Assembly (NCBI RefSeq): GCF_014649795.1
Contig: NZ_BMTS01000019.1
Location: forward strand, 96,338 to 160,337
Source of the DNA: Streptomyces melanogenes
GTDB taxonomy: Bacteria; Actinomycetota; Actinomycetes; Streptomycetales; Streptomycetaceae
Length of the DNA: 64,000 bases
Direction of reading: 5' to 3'
In this document: positions 43,160 through 51,127 of the stretch, piece by piece
How positions within the stretch are numbered: position 1 is the stretch's first letter
How the letters are laid out: each line of letters opens with the position of its first letter
Program-made: the position numbers and the translations under genes
Notes under the pieces: model-generated
What the model saw: only the letters and a program-made list of their open reading frames with translations
Databases searched by the model: none
Told to the model about the DNA's origin: nothing

Positions 43160-44148
43160 CACAGGCCCTCGTACGACTGGTCGGTGACGCACGTGTTCAA
43201 CAGGGCGTTGACGAAATCGGGGTGTGTCCAGCCGTGATGGGCCTCGGCGATCTGGAACAGCCGGCCGGTGGGGGAGAGATCGGGGTGGATCTGCACCCCG
43301 CGCCAGATCAGCAGGGTGTCCTGATAGCGAGTGAAGCGGTGCAAGGAGTATCCGCGCAGGTGCAGGGCCGCCTGGGCACGCAGAGCCAGCTGGCGGGCGC
43401 GCGCGAGGATTTCCTTGCTCGCCGGCGCCAGGCTCGGCGTGGCTTCCTGCACCGGCAGTGTGTGCGGCTGGCCTTCGAGATCGTCGATGACCGCCACCCA
43501 CAGCGTCTGGCCTCCGATGTCGCTCTCGTACATCAACGGCCCGTGCGGAGCAGCCAGGGTGAGCAGATCAGTGAGCGCATCGGGTTCGGCCGCGAAGGCG
43601 GGGCCGGTCCAGGCGGTGTCGCCGGGGCCGGCCGGGCGCCGGGCTGGGGCCAGGGACTGGATGCACACCGACCAGGACGAGGCCTCCTGCATAATCCGGT
43701 GTGCCTCGCGGTGCGGGCTGGCGTGCGGGCGCACGAGCCCGTATGGCGGGACGGGCACGTCAGCGGCCTGCAGCAGGCGACGCACGGTGACCGGAAGGGC
43801 AGCGGTGGAGCAACCCGCAACCCCGGAACCCGCGTACGGGATGTCCAGGTAGTTGAGCAGACCCTGCAGAGTTCCGGCGTCGCGCGGCACGTCCGCGATG
43901 GTCAGGATCGCCTCAAGCTCGCTGTCGAGTTTGTCGACGAGTGAGGGGATGGCGCAGCCGTCCGATTCGACCAGGTGTGCCTCGCCGCCGAGGTTGGTGA
44001 CCGCATCCGCGACCGTACGGGCACACATCAGGGAATGCGCCGCACTGTCCGCGTACTGGCCGCCGTGCAGCACGACAACGCTCCGACGCGCGGGCGCCTC
44101 CTTGTCGGCGCCGTACGGGCGAGGCGCCAGAAGGGAGTCAGTGTCCAT
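43159..44148 (-). CDS. ATP-grasp protein, D-Ala-D-Ala ligase-like
   Basis: 329 residues from the ATG at 44148, overlapping the DUF6415-like stop (TGATG). The N-terminus resembles Ddl ligases: VVVLHGGQ, ARTVADAVTNLGGEA, TLQGLLNYLDIPYAGSGV, followed by RRLLQAADVPVPP. In the ATP-grasp core the C-terminal ExN-type metal site typical of Ddl (EVNTxPG) is replaced by WRGVQIHPDLSPTG, so normal ligase chemistry is doubtful. It could ligate or modify a peptide or be an inactive relative. It is in the minus-strand array with the PIMT and small peptide, which makes it of interest for peptide maturation. Confidence 0.7.
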   Translation of the reverse strand: MDTDSLLAPRPYGADKEAPARRSVVVLHGGQYADSAAHSLMCARTVADAVTNLGGEAHLVESDGCAIPSLVDKLDSELEAILTIADVPRDAGTLQGLLNYLDIPYAGSGVAGCSTAALPVTVRRLLQAADVPVPPYGLVRPHASPHREAHRIMQEASSWSVCIQSLAPARRPAGPGDTAWTGPAFAAEPDALTDLLTLAAPHGPLMYESDIGGQTLWVAVIDDLEGQPHTLPVQEATPSLAPASKEILARARQLALRAQAALHLRGYSLHRFTRYQDTLLIWRGVQIHPDLSPTGRLFQIAEAHHGWTHPDFVNALLNTCVTDQSYEGL

Positions 44149-44699
44149 CAAGATGGGTCCTCTCTCTCCACTGTGGCGGACGACGCCTGTGCGTCAGCGG
44201 ACGCGGCCTGTCCGGCGCCATACCTCCACAGGAAGGTGGCGCTCGTGGCCAGCAGCATCAGCATCGCCTTCTGATCGCCCCCGGGATGACGGGCCAGCTC
44301 CGTGGCCTGGTGCACCGTGCTCAGCACGACGTCGCGGGCACGGGTGCCGCACGGCATGGCCTCGGCGTACGCCTGCGCGGACGGGGCCATGGCACGGATG
44401 TGGACGGACAGCCGCTCCCGGACATTGACGGCCCGCTCACCATTGGGCCGCACCTGGGCCAGGTCGAACGCAAGGTCGATGTCGTGGTACAACTCCCCGG
44501 CCTGCGGGAGGGGGAGGGGTGCTGCCGGGCGGGGTGGCAGACCAGGGGGACACACGAAGCGTCGCCCCGTCTCTGCCGACCCTGTGATGGGCGCCATACC
44601 GTGCGCGGGTCGGACGAGCAACCGCGCGGCTCTCTCGCGGCGTTGGGCAGGCTGGACCACAGCCGTCCGAGGGCGGACAGGTAGCGGGTCTCGGCTCAT
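44148..44699 (-). CDS. DUF6415-like protein
   Basis: 183 residues from the ATG at 44699 with GGAG 9-12 nt upstream; the frame is open further up but has no better start. Helical protein ending in LATSATFLWRYGAGQ, with YHDIDLAFDLAQVRPNGERAVNVRERL in the middle, matching the helical DUF6415 proteins often annotated near Streptomyces natural-product genes. Function unknown. Confidence 0.5.
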   Translation of the reverse strand: MSRDPLPVRPRTAVVQPAQRRERAARLLVRPAHGMAPITGSAETGRRFVCPPGLPPRPAAPLPLPQAGELYHDIDLAFDLAQVRPNGERAVNVRERLSVHIRAMAPSAQAYAEAMPCGTRARDVVLSTVHQATELARHPGGDQKAMLMLLATSATFLWRYGAGQAASADAQASSATVEREDPS

Positions 44700-44881
44700 A
44701 GAGGTGGCTCCGGAAACAGGGGAGGAGGGCAAGTTGATGGGGAATGTGGCCGGTTCAGAAACGTGGGAGCGGGGCCCCGGCTGCGCTCCGTGCAGGGAGC
44801 GGTGGACGACGGGAGTCACGAGCGGTGTCCTGGCCCCGGGCACCGGCAGATGCCATGCCCATCCCGCTACGGCGGCGGGCA

Positions 44882-45403
44882 TCATTGGTCCCACCCGGGA
44901 TCAAGATTGGTGACCACGAACTCGCACCACACCGTCTTTCTGGTCGCGGACTCGGCCGCCACGCCGAAGTCGTCGCCGCACGCCCCCACCAGCAGCAGAC
45001 CCCGGCCACAGTCCTCATCAGCCCCAGCCTGGACATCCCACCGAGGCACCGTGAGCGAGCCGTCGGTGACCTCAACCCGCACCACGCCCGGCCGTCGGCC
45101 GATCCGCATCCGCACGGGCCCGCCGCCCGCGTGCACCAGCGCGTTGGTGACCAACTCGCTCACTACCAAGCCCACCCGGTCGACCAGCACGTCCAGGCCC
45201 CAGCTGTCCAGCGCCGCCAGACAGATGCTCCGGCAGCAGGCCGGCCACTGCCGGTCGCCCGGCGTCAGCCCCTCCACGCCGCCCCGCGCGAACCAGATCT
45301 CTGCCTCGGGATCCCGCCGCTCCACCGGTCGGCCCTCGCCTATCGGCGCCGTGGCCCACGGGAAGGCATGCACTGTAGATGCAGGATGGAGGATGGAAGT
45401 CAC
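44882..45403 (-). CDS. RsbW-type ATP-binding regulator
   Basis: 173 residues from the ATG at 45403. GHKL/HATPase_c fold with N-box ELVTNALVHAGG and G-boxes VEVTDGSL and CGRGLLLVGA. Streptomyces carries many such proteins, some anti-sigma kinases, others partners of XRE/DUF397 loci. Lies 31 bp after the PIMT homologue on the same strand. Confidence 0.85.
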   Translation of the reverse strand: MTSILHPASTVHAFPWATAPIGEGRPVERRDPEAEIWFARGGVEGLTPGDRQWPACCRSICLAALDSWGLDVLVDRVGLVVSELVTNALVHAGGGPVRMRIGRRPGVVRVEVTDGSLTVPRWDVQAGADEDCGRGLLLVGACGDDFGVAAESATRKTVWCEFVVTNLDPGWDQ

Positions 45404-45433
45404 GACTGGTCCTCTGCAGATGATGGAGAACGC

Positions 45434-46297
45434 TCAGGATTGGCGGATTGACTGCCCGTCCGGACCGGCTGTCAGCTCGAAATCGGGCAGGCGGGGCCAC
45501 CCGAGTTCGCGCCAGGGGCGGCGCTGACGCTGGGAGCGGACGCGCATGAAGCGGACTGCGGCAACGAGTCGCCCCTTGGCATGCCCAACGTCATCGACGG
45601 TGAGGAGCGTCAGGGCGTCGTCGCCGAAGGGAGTCGCCACCGGGGTGAGGATCACCCCGCCGGGTTTCACCTGTTCCAGCCATGCGGGAGGGATCCGCTG
45701 GACGCACGCGGTGCTGATCAACCGGTCGTACGGAGCGTGGGGGGTGTAGCCGCCCTCTCCGTCGGCGACAAAGACATGAGGCGCGGGGGCGTCGCGGATG
45801 TGAAGGGTGGCGCGGGCTTGTTCGGCGGTGCTGGGGTCGATCTCGACCGTGGTGAGGTGGCCGGCTCCCACCCGGTGGGCGAGCAGGGCGGCGTTGTAGC
45901 CGGTGCCGGTGCCGATCTCCAGCACCTTCTCCCCGGGCTGGGGGTCCAGGTGGTGGAGCATCTGCACGACGACGGCTGGACAGGAGATCGAGGAGGTGAA
46001 GTCGCTGGATTCGGTGGGCCCGTCCTTCGGGGAGATCTTCCCGTCCGCGATCTGGGTGATCAGGGCCGCGGTGGGGGTGTAGACGGCCTCCAGCCACCTC
46101 TCGGGATCGGCGGTGCGGTCAAAAACCGGGTACAGACCGTCCGTGTCCCGCTCGGGCCACCACACCCGATCGGGGACGAAGTGGGACCGGGGGATGGACT
46201 CGAAGGCGTCACGCAGCCACGGGCGGCCGTTGAAGTAGCCGCCCCGGTACGTGTCGATGATCTCCATACACTGCTCGACGTGCTGGCGCTCGTCCAT
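45434..46297 (-). CDS. PIMT-like methyltransferase, pair A
   Basis: 287 residues from the ATG at 46297 with GGGAAGGA upstream. Protein-L-isoaspartate O-methyltransferase homologue: SAM motif VLEIGTGTGYNAALL (125-139), acidic TVEIDPS, and the substrate-side loop FTSSISCPAVVVQML where canonical enzymes have a SQP motif. About 80 residues precede the usual core. Such PIMT homologues in actinobacterial RiPP loci methylate Asp to drive aspartimide formation. It lies 24 bp after the 47-residue acidic peptide gene and is probably translated with it. Close to the truncated PIMT at 3-701. Confidence 0.88.
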   Translation of the reverse strand: MDERQHVEQCMEIIDTYRGGYFNGRPWLRDAFESIPRSHFVPDRVWWPERDTDGLYPVFDRTADPERWLEAVYTPTAALITQIADGKISPKDGPTESSDFTSSISCPAVVVQMLHHLDPQPGEKVLEIGTGTGYNAALLAHRVGAGHLTTVEIDPSTAEQARATLHIRDAPAPHVFVADGEGGYTPHAPYDRLISTACVQRIPPAWLEQVKPGGVILTPVATPFGDDALTLLTVDDVGHAKGRLVAAVRFMRVRSQRQRRPWRELGWPRLPDFELTAGPDGQSIRQS

Positions 46298-46321
46298 CGG
46301 GTCCTTCCCTTTCTCCCTTGG

Positions 46322-46465
46322 TCAGCTGCCGCTGGGGGCTCCGCCGCCCATCTGGTCGTCGTCGGAGCCGCTGCCCTGCCCGTTGCTGTTGTCGCCCTGG
46401 CCGGTGTCCGGGATGTCGCCTTCCTCGCTCTGCTCGCCTCCGGCGGTACCGTTTGTGCGTCCCAT
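46322..46465 (-). CDS. Small Asp/Gly/Asn-rich peptide A, candidate PIMT substrate
   Basis: 47 residues from the ATG at 46465, with GGAAGGG 9-15 nt upstream. Acidic and Gly/Ser/Asn/Gln-rich, with no Cys, no aromatic residue and no signal peptide. Residues 17-23 are DIPDTGQ; DNSNGQG follows at 25-31 and SDDDQMGGG at 34-42, so several Asp/Asn are followed by Gly, Ser, Thr or Asn, sites prone to aspartimide formation. Residues 19-23 (P-D-T-G-Q) have a counterpart P-D-N-T-D-G-Q in peptide B at 50822. It heads a minus-strand transcript with the PIMT 24 bp downstream. Too short for most gene finders; reality rests on the ribosome site, spacing and the parallel with peptide B. Confidence 0.65.
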   Translation of the reverse strand: MGRTNGTAGGEQSEEGDIPDTGQGDNSNGQGSGSDDDQMGGGAPSGS

Positions 46466-46731
46466 TACTTTTTTCCCTTCCGTGTGAGTTGTGCGGCCTG
46501 CCGCACACCGAGCTGTGAAGACGTCTTCCGCCGTCCTGTGTAGGCCCCGGGGTAGGCAAGGGTTGCTGCGGCGCAGACGCTGGGCAATTCAGCAGTTCAC
46601 TGATCCGTGACTTCGACGCCCAGCAGTCACTTCTGGGAAGTGCTGTCAATCAACAAGTCACTGTTTGTTTCCCTTGTTTGACTGCCCGTCATTAGTCTTG
46701 TGTGTGAGCTGGCAGTGTTTGGGAGGCAGGG
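46466..46731. promoter_or_regulatory. Divergent promoter region of pair A
   Basis: 266 bp between peptide A (minus) and the XRE regulator (plus), with higher AT content at 46640-46700 than the surroundings and a near-repeat CAAGTCACTGTTTG / CTTGTTTGACTGC. Likely holds promoters for both units and the operator of the XRE protein; no consensus boxes are certain. Confidence 0.5.
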
Positions 46732-48114
46732 ATGAGTTCCACACCGCATGGTCCGCGATGTGCGCGGCGGATCCGGCAGGAAGCGCTCGCCCGGGGAGAA
46801 CTCGTCGGCACGATTGCTCGGGTGATCCATGACCACTGCGCGGTGTCGCTGCTTCGTGCCCATCGTCTCGCTCGCGGGCTCACACGGCAGCAGGCAGCCC
46901 AGGAACTGAACTCGCTGGCAAGTGGGCGGGCTTCCGCTCCGCGTGTCGACGCAGATCAGTTGGGGCACTGGGAGACCGGCCGCCAGCCCCGCGCAGCAAC
47001 TCTTGGCCTGCTGTGCAGCTTCTACGACTGCACTCCCCATGACCTTGGACTGGCATCGGTGAGAGCCAGAGCAGGCCATAGCTCCTCGGTGCCGGCCGGT
47101 AGGGGATCGTGTACGAGCCCCGCTCCTGAGTATCTGGCAGCCGATTCCCTGGAACGACAAGTTGATGCGGTGCGGCGCTCGGTGGACCGCACCCTGGCCA
47201 CTGGCTCGGTCAGCACTGCTCAGCTGGAGCTGCTCGAGGAGCAAGTGTTCCGGGCCCGCCAGCAGTACGTCTCCACCCCACCGAGGCAGATGATCACCGT
47301 TCTCCTCGACCATCTCGTTGAGACCGAGGCGATGGCCGCGCACCGTCAGTGCGCCGCTGTGCAGGTTCGGCTGTCCGAGCTCACCGCGATGCTTGCCACG
47401 CTCGTCGCCGATGCGCTGATGAAGCTGGGGCAGCTCAGCCGCTCCCAGACCTGGTACGACACTGCGCGTGCTGCCGCGGACGACAGTGGGACGCCCGAGC
47501 TTCGGGCCCGGGTCCGGGTGCAGGCGGCGATGCTGCCGTTCTACTACGGTCCCCTGGGCGAAGCGGTCAAGCTCGCCGGCCAAGCCCGCACCATCCTGCG
47601 GGGCCGGCCCGTTCGCACCACTGCCTTCGCCGCCGTGGCCGAGGCACGAGCTCTGGCCAAGCTGCACGACACCCACGCCGCACAAGCCGCACTGCGTGAT
47701 GCGCTCACCGTCTTTGAGCACAGCAGGGAAGAACACCTGGCTGACACCGACGCCTTCGGCTTCCCCGAGCGTCGTTTCCGCCTGTACGAGAGCGGAACCC
47801 TCACCGCGCTGGGCCGCACCAGCCAAGCCCGCCGCGTGCAAGAGGCAGCACTGCGCCTGTACCCGCGTACGACCGGCATCGACCCGGCCCTGCTCCGCTT
47901 CGAGGCCGCCCTGTGCCTGGCCCACGAGGGCAGCTTCACCGAGGCCTGCGAACTCACCGCGGCGACCTTCCTGGGGATCGTCGCCGAGCACCGAACCCTC
48001 ATCGTGGAGGAACGGGCGCGGGAGATCGTCGCGGCGCTCCCGCCAGGTGCCAAGTTTGCCCGGTCCGCCCGCGAACTGCGCGAGATCCTCGCTCTTGCTC
48101 CCGGACCCGCGTGA
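46732..48114 (+). CDS. XRE regulator with TPR-like C-terminus, pair A
   Basis: 460 residues from the ATG at 46732, behind GGGAGGCAGGG. N-terminal HTH of XRE type (LLRAHRLARGLTRQQAAQEL ... HWETGRQPR), followed by ~350 residues of helical TPR-like sequence (LGQLSRSQTWYDTARAAADD, AVKLAGQARTILRG). Streptomyces regulators of this class control adjacent small-peptide or differentiation genes. Divergent from peptide A/PIMT and upstream of the phosphotransferase, so probably controls both. Confidence 0.82.
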   Translation: MSSTPHGPRCARRIRQEALARGELVGTIARVIHDHCAVSLLRAHRLARGLTRQQAAQELNSLASGRASAPRVDADQLGHWETGRQPRAATLGLLCSFYDCTPHDLGLASVRARAGHSSSVPAGRGSCTSPAPEYLAADSLERQVDAVRRSVDRTLATGSVSTAQLELLEEQVFRARQQYVSTPPRQMITVLLDHLVETEAMAAHRQCAAVQVRLSELTAMLATLVADALMKLGQLSRSQTWYDTARAAADDSGTPELRARVRVQAAMLPFYYGPLGEAVKLAGQARTILRGRPVRTTAFAAVAEARALAKLHDTHAAQAALRDALTVFEHSREEHLADTDAFGFPERRFRLYESGTLTALGRTSQARRVQEAALRLYPRTTGIDPALLRFEAALCLAHEGSFTEACELTAATFLGIVAEHRTLIVEERAREIVAALPPGAKFARSARELREILALAPGPA

Positions 48115-48147
48115 CAGGCACGTGTCCGGTCGGCGAGTGTGGAGCCC

Positions 48148-49053
48148 ATGACACACGTGGTGATCGCTCCCGGAGGATTCGACAAGCCCGAAATGCACCA
48201 GGTCCTGCAGCAAGCCTGCGCCATGGCCGGCCTCGACCACGGTGATGCGAGGCTGCTGCGCGGCCACACCAACGCCGTGATCCTCCTGGAACGCGAACAG
48301 ACCGTCGTCAAGATCGCCCGCCGGGGAACGAACACCGAAGACGTCGCACGCACAGTCGCCTTCGTCCGCCACCTCATGGACCTCGGCTTCCCCACCGTCC
48401 CCCTGCACCCCATTGGCCAGCCCGTCATCATCGACGGGCACGCCACCACCTTCTGGCACTACCTGCCCCAGCCCCCGCACCCCGTCACCGCCGCGCAGCT
48501 CGCCAAGCCGCTGCACGCCCTGCACACCCTCCCCACCCCGCCCCTGGTGCTTCCGCGCCACGACAACATCGCCGCGATCCGCCGCTCCCTCGCGACCACC
48601 AGCTGGCTTCCCGGACGAACACTCGCCTTCCTCAACGACTACGCCGACCAGCTCGCTCACGCGCTCACCACTGTGGACTTCGCCCTCCCCGACGGCGTGA
48701 TCCAAGGCGACCCGCAGCACCGCAACGCCCTGCACACCGGGCAAGGAGAGGCTGTGCTCTGCGACTGGGACACCGTCACGCGCGGGCAACCGGAATGGGA
48801 CCTGGTCACCGTGGAGATCCACTGCCGCCGATTCGGACACGGCCAGCAGCACTACCAGGCCTTCGCCGACGCCTACGGTTTCGATATCACCCGATGGTCC
48901 GGCTACCCGACCCTCGCCGCGATACGCGAACTGCGGATGATCACCACCAATGCACGCAAGGTCCCCCAGGCCCCCAGCAGCCAAAGGGAAGTCGAACGGC
49001 GCATCGCAGCCCTCCAAAGCCACGACAGGCAACTGCGGTGGAACATCCTGTAA
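48148..49053 (+). CDS. Aminoglycoside phosphotransferase-family kinase
   Basis: 301 residues from the ATG at 48148, 33 bp after the XRE stop. Kinase-like fold: TVVKIARR (ATP-binding Lys), a hinge FWHYLPQP, the catalytic loop GVIQGDPQHRNAL, where the usual H-G-D has Gln for His, and the metal-binding VLCDWDTV. Such kinases modify antibiotics or metabolites; in this setting it might act in self-resistance or small-molecule sensing. Co-transcribed with the XRE gene. Confidence 0.8.
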   Translation: MTHVVIAPGGFDKPEMHQVLQQACAMAGLDHGDARLLRGHTNAVILLEREQTVVKIARRGTNTEDVARTVAFVRHLMDLGFPTVPLHPIGQPVIIDGHATTFWHYLPQPPHPVTAAQLAKPLHALHTLPTPPLVLPRHDNIAAIRRSLATTSWLPGRTLAFLNDYADQLAHALTTVDFALPDGVIQGDPQHRNALHTGQGEAVLCDWDTVTRGQPEWDLVTVEIHCRRFGHGQQHYQAFADAYGFDITRWSGYPTLAAIRELRMITTNARKVPQAPSSQREVERRIAALQSHDRQLRWNIL

Positions 49054-49661
49054 CACCCCGCGACGCTGCCCGGAGACACCCCGGTACGCGCACACTGACC
49101 CCGACCTGCGCCCGACAGCTCCCGGCCGCGGCCAGTGGAGCACCGGCCGCCACGCCCGGTGCGACAGATTCGCCGCACTGGGCGAAGGCAACACCGTCCG
49201 CGCGTGCCGGAATGGAAGACCGACGAGACCATCGACGGCAGCCGTCAGTACGGACCGCATCTCCGCTGCTATGTCGGCGTTGCGCTGTCCGCGCGACGCC
49301 GACCACACGCACCGCAGGACGACGGTCGAGCAGGGCGAAGCCAACGCCGTACGGGATACGGCGCCCGAGGAGCCAGGCTTGCGTCCCACCCTGGCCGCAA
49401 CGGTGGACGACGGGGCATGCATCAAAACTCCAGGGTCGGGAGACGGAGATGGCTGGTGCACGGGGCAAGAGACCAAAGTGATGGTGTTCACGTAGTCGTT
49501 GAGCAGGAGGCCCCGGCACCAGAGCGTGCCAACGGCCGTCTGCCGAATCAGCGCAGCCTCGCCCTTCTTCCCGCTGTGGTCGAAGAAGGTCGCGAGGGTG
49601 GGCATGGGGACGCCTCCGATACGGGCCGGGACGGCTGGAGAATGCGGCAGTGGGGCGCGGC
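49054..49661. other. 608-bp stretch without a supported gene
   Basis: Frames on both strands are open but mutually overlapping and low-complexity. The first ~65 residues of a minus frame from 49605 (ATFFDHSGKKGEAALIRQ) look more protein-like but have no start context or family. May hold terminators of the converging units. Confidence 0.35.
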
Positions 49662-50819
49662 TCAGGGAGAGCTGGCCCCTCCGGTATAGACCGGGACGGG
49701 GTCGTCCTCGTGGTCGTGCCAGATCACCTGGGTGCTCTGGCCGTCAGAGAGGGTGATGGTCACGCCGAAGTCGTGGTACCGGGGGCGATTCCGCTGGCGC
49801 CACCACGACAGCGCTGCGGTGATCTCCCGGACGAGATCCCGCTCGCCGAACGATGTGGTTCCCTCGCGGTGCGCTCTGACCCAGGAGTTCCGGTCGGCGG
49901 TGACGATGAACCAGCCGTCGTCCTGGCGCACACAGGTCACCCCAGGCAGGGCCGCCGCCAGGAGGAACTCTGCGTGGCCGTCGACGTCGGCCAGGTCCAG
50001 GTGCTCGCTGGTGGTGACGCCCTGGTCTCCGGTGGCCCTCCACACGGCGGGCACGTCCAGGCGCTCGGAGCGCTGCCCGCGCACAGCCATGAAGGTCTCC
50101 AGGCCGTGAATGTAACCCCGGGCCTGGTGAGGGCCGCGTTTGCGCAGCCACATCAGCCCCAGAGCCCGGTCGTTGGGCAGCCACGGAACAACCAGCTCCC
50201 CGCCGTCGGCGATCTGACGCAGCCAGGCGGGCGGCACGTGGCGCACGGAAGCGGTGGCGATGATCCGGTCGTACGGTGCCCGGTCGGAGTAGCCGAGTTC
50301 GCCGTCCCCCGTCACCAGCGTCGGCGTGTACCCGGCAGCGATCAGCCGCTCACGCGCCCCGGCGGCCAGGGCGGGGTCGATCTCGACGGACACCACGTTC
50401 TGGTCGCCGACCCGCTCACACAGCAGGGCCGCGTTGTAGCCAGTGCCGGTACCGATCTCCAGCACGCGCTGCCCGGGCTGGGGGTCAAGGGAGCGCAGCA
50501 TGTTCAACACCGCCCCGGACGAGCTGATCGAGCTGGTCGGGACCAGCCCGCTGCCGTCGGCGGCCTCTTGGCCGTCATCGACCTGGGTCACCACCGCCTC
50601 CGTGGGGTGGTAGACCAGTTCTCCCCAGGCCCGGGGATCGGCCTGCCGCTGGGTCGGGTACCACCATTCCCCGTTGCGGATCCAGATCCGGTCCGGGACG
50701 TAGTGGTGGCGCGGGACCTTCGCGAAGGCTTCGGAGAGCCAGGAGTCTGTGAGCAGGCCTCGTTCCTTGAGCAGCTCGGTGAGCTGCTCAAGGAGCGGGC
50801 CATAGAGGTCGTCGGCCAC
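49662..50819 (-). CDS. PIMT-like methyltransferase with C-terminal domain, pair B
   Basis: 385 residues from the GTG at 50819, 2 nt after the peptide B stop, with AAGGACG inside the peptide gene as ribosome site. SAM motif VLEIGTGTGYNAALL (119-133), VVSVEID, and the loop PTSSISSSGAVLNML. About 100-150 extra C-terminal residues (DDGWFIVTADRN, HDFGVTITLSDGQ, TQVIWHD) resemble the extension seen in PIMTs of ATP-grasp peptide maturation systems. Family activity: Asp carboxyl methylation and aspartimide formation. Tight coupling to peptide B supports an enzyme-substrate pair. Confidence 0.88.
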   Translation of the reverse strand: MADDLYGPLLEQLTELLKERGLLTDSWLSEAFAKVPRHHYVPDRIWIRNGEWWYPTQRQADPRAWGELVYHPTEAVVTQVDDGQEAADGSGLVPTSSISSSGAVLNMLRSLDPQPGQRVLEIGTGTGYNAALLCERVGDQNVVSVEIDPALAAGARERLIAAGYTPTLVTGDGELGYSDRAPYDRIIATASVRHVPPAWLRQIADGGELVVPWLPNDRALGLMWLRKRGPHQARGYIHGLETFMAVRGQRSERLDVPAVWRATGDQGVTTSEHLDLADVDGHAEFLLAAALPGVTCVRQDDGWFIVTADRNSWVRAHREGTTSFGERDLVREITAALSWWRQRNRPRYHDFGVTITLSDGQSTQVIWHDHEDDPVPVYTGGASSP

Positions 50820-50821
50820 GG

Positions 50822-50944
50822 CTACTCGTCGTCCTTACGGTGCGTGCCGGAGTCCCCGCCCCCGACGGTCGGGCTCTGCCCGTCGGTGTTGTCCGGGGGG
50901 CCCTTGGGCTCCTCGGTCGGCTGCGGCTTGCTGTGTTCTCCCAT
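50822..50944 (-). CDS. Small acidic Pro/Gly-rich peptide B, candidate PIMT substrate
   Basis: 40 residues from the ATG at 50944. Begins MGEHSKPQPTEEPKG, core PPDNTDGQSP (16-25), then TVGGGDSGTH and an acidic end RKDDE. No Cys and no signal peptide. Asp-Asn, Asp-Gly and Asp-Ser pairs are potential aspartimide sites. The stop is 2 nt before the PIMT start. It shares with peptide A the short size, the MG start, an EE run near residue 11-15, the P-D-x-T-x-G-Q-like core and the genomic position. There is no hint of a leader recognised by known RiPP enzymes. Confidence 0.7.
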   Translation of the reverse strand: MGEHSKPQPTEEPKGPPDNTDGQSPTVGGGDSGTHRKDDE

Positions 50945-51127
50945 GGCCTGTTCCTCTCGTCGTGAGATGTCGATCTATTCATTCCCTACCGTCGCCCCAC
51001 GGAGCTTGAGGTTCTTTGCGTAACTATCCGTTGCCGCCGGTGGCAACGAGCACACACCCCGGACGAGTGCGAGGACAATGGAGCTGCCCGATCCAGCACC
51101 GATCCCACGTGGGGAGTGCAGGTCCTG
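50945..51127. promoter_or_regulatory. Divergent promoter region of pair B
   Basis: 183 bp between peptide B and the XRE regulator. Contains the dyad CGTTGCC-N6-GGCAACG (51029-51048), a plausible operator for the divergent XRE protein, within a locally AT-richer segment (51012-51030). Confidence 0.5.

Noticed and set aside
43159..44148. Graspetide-type ATP-grasp ligase of the peptide-PIMT pair
   Set aside because: The sequence resembles D-Ala-D-Ala ligase rather than MvdD/TgmB-type peptide ligases, so graspetide biosynthesis is not supported.
46627..49605. A 992-residue minus-strand open frame
   Set aside because: It runs antisense through the XRE-TPR and phosphotransferase genes, which have clear domains, and its translation has no family features; it is an artefact of high-GC sequence.
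46322..50944. FxLD-type lanthipeptide precursor next to the PIMT genes
   Set aside because: PIMT homologues also occur in FxLD loci, but neither small peptide has an FxLD motif or any Cys, and no dehydratase or cyclase gene is near.
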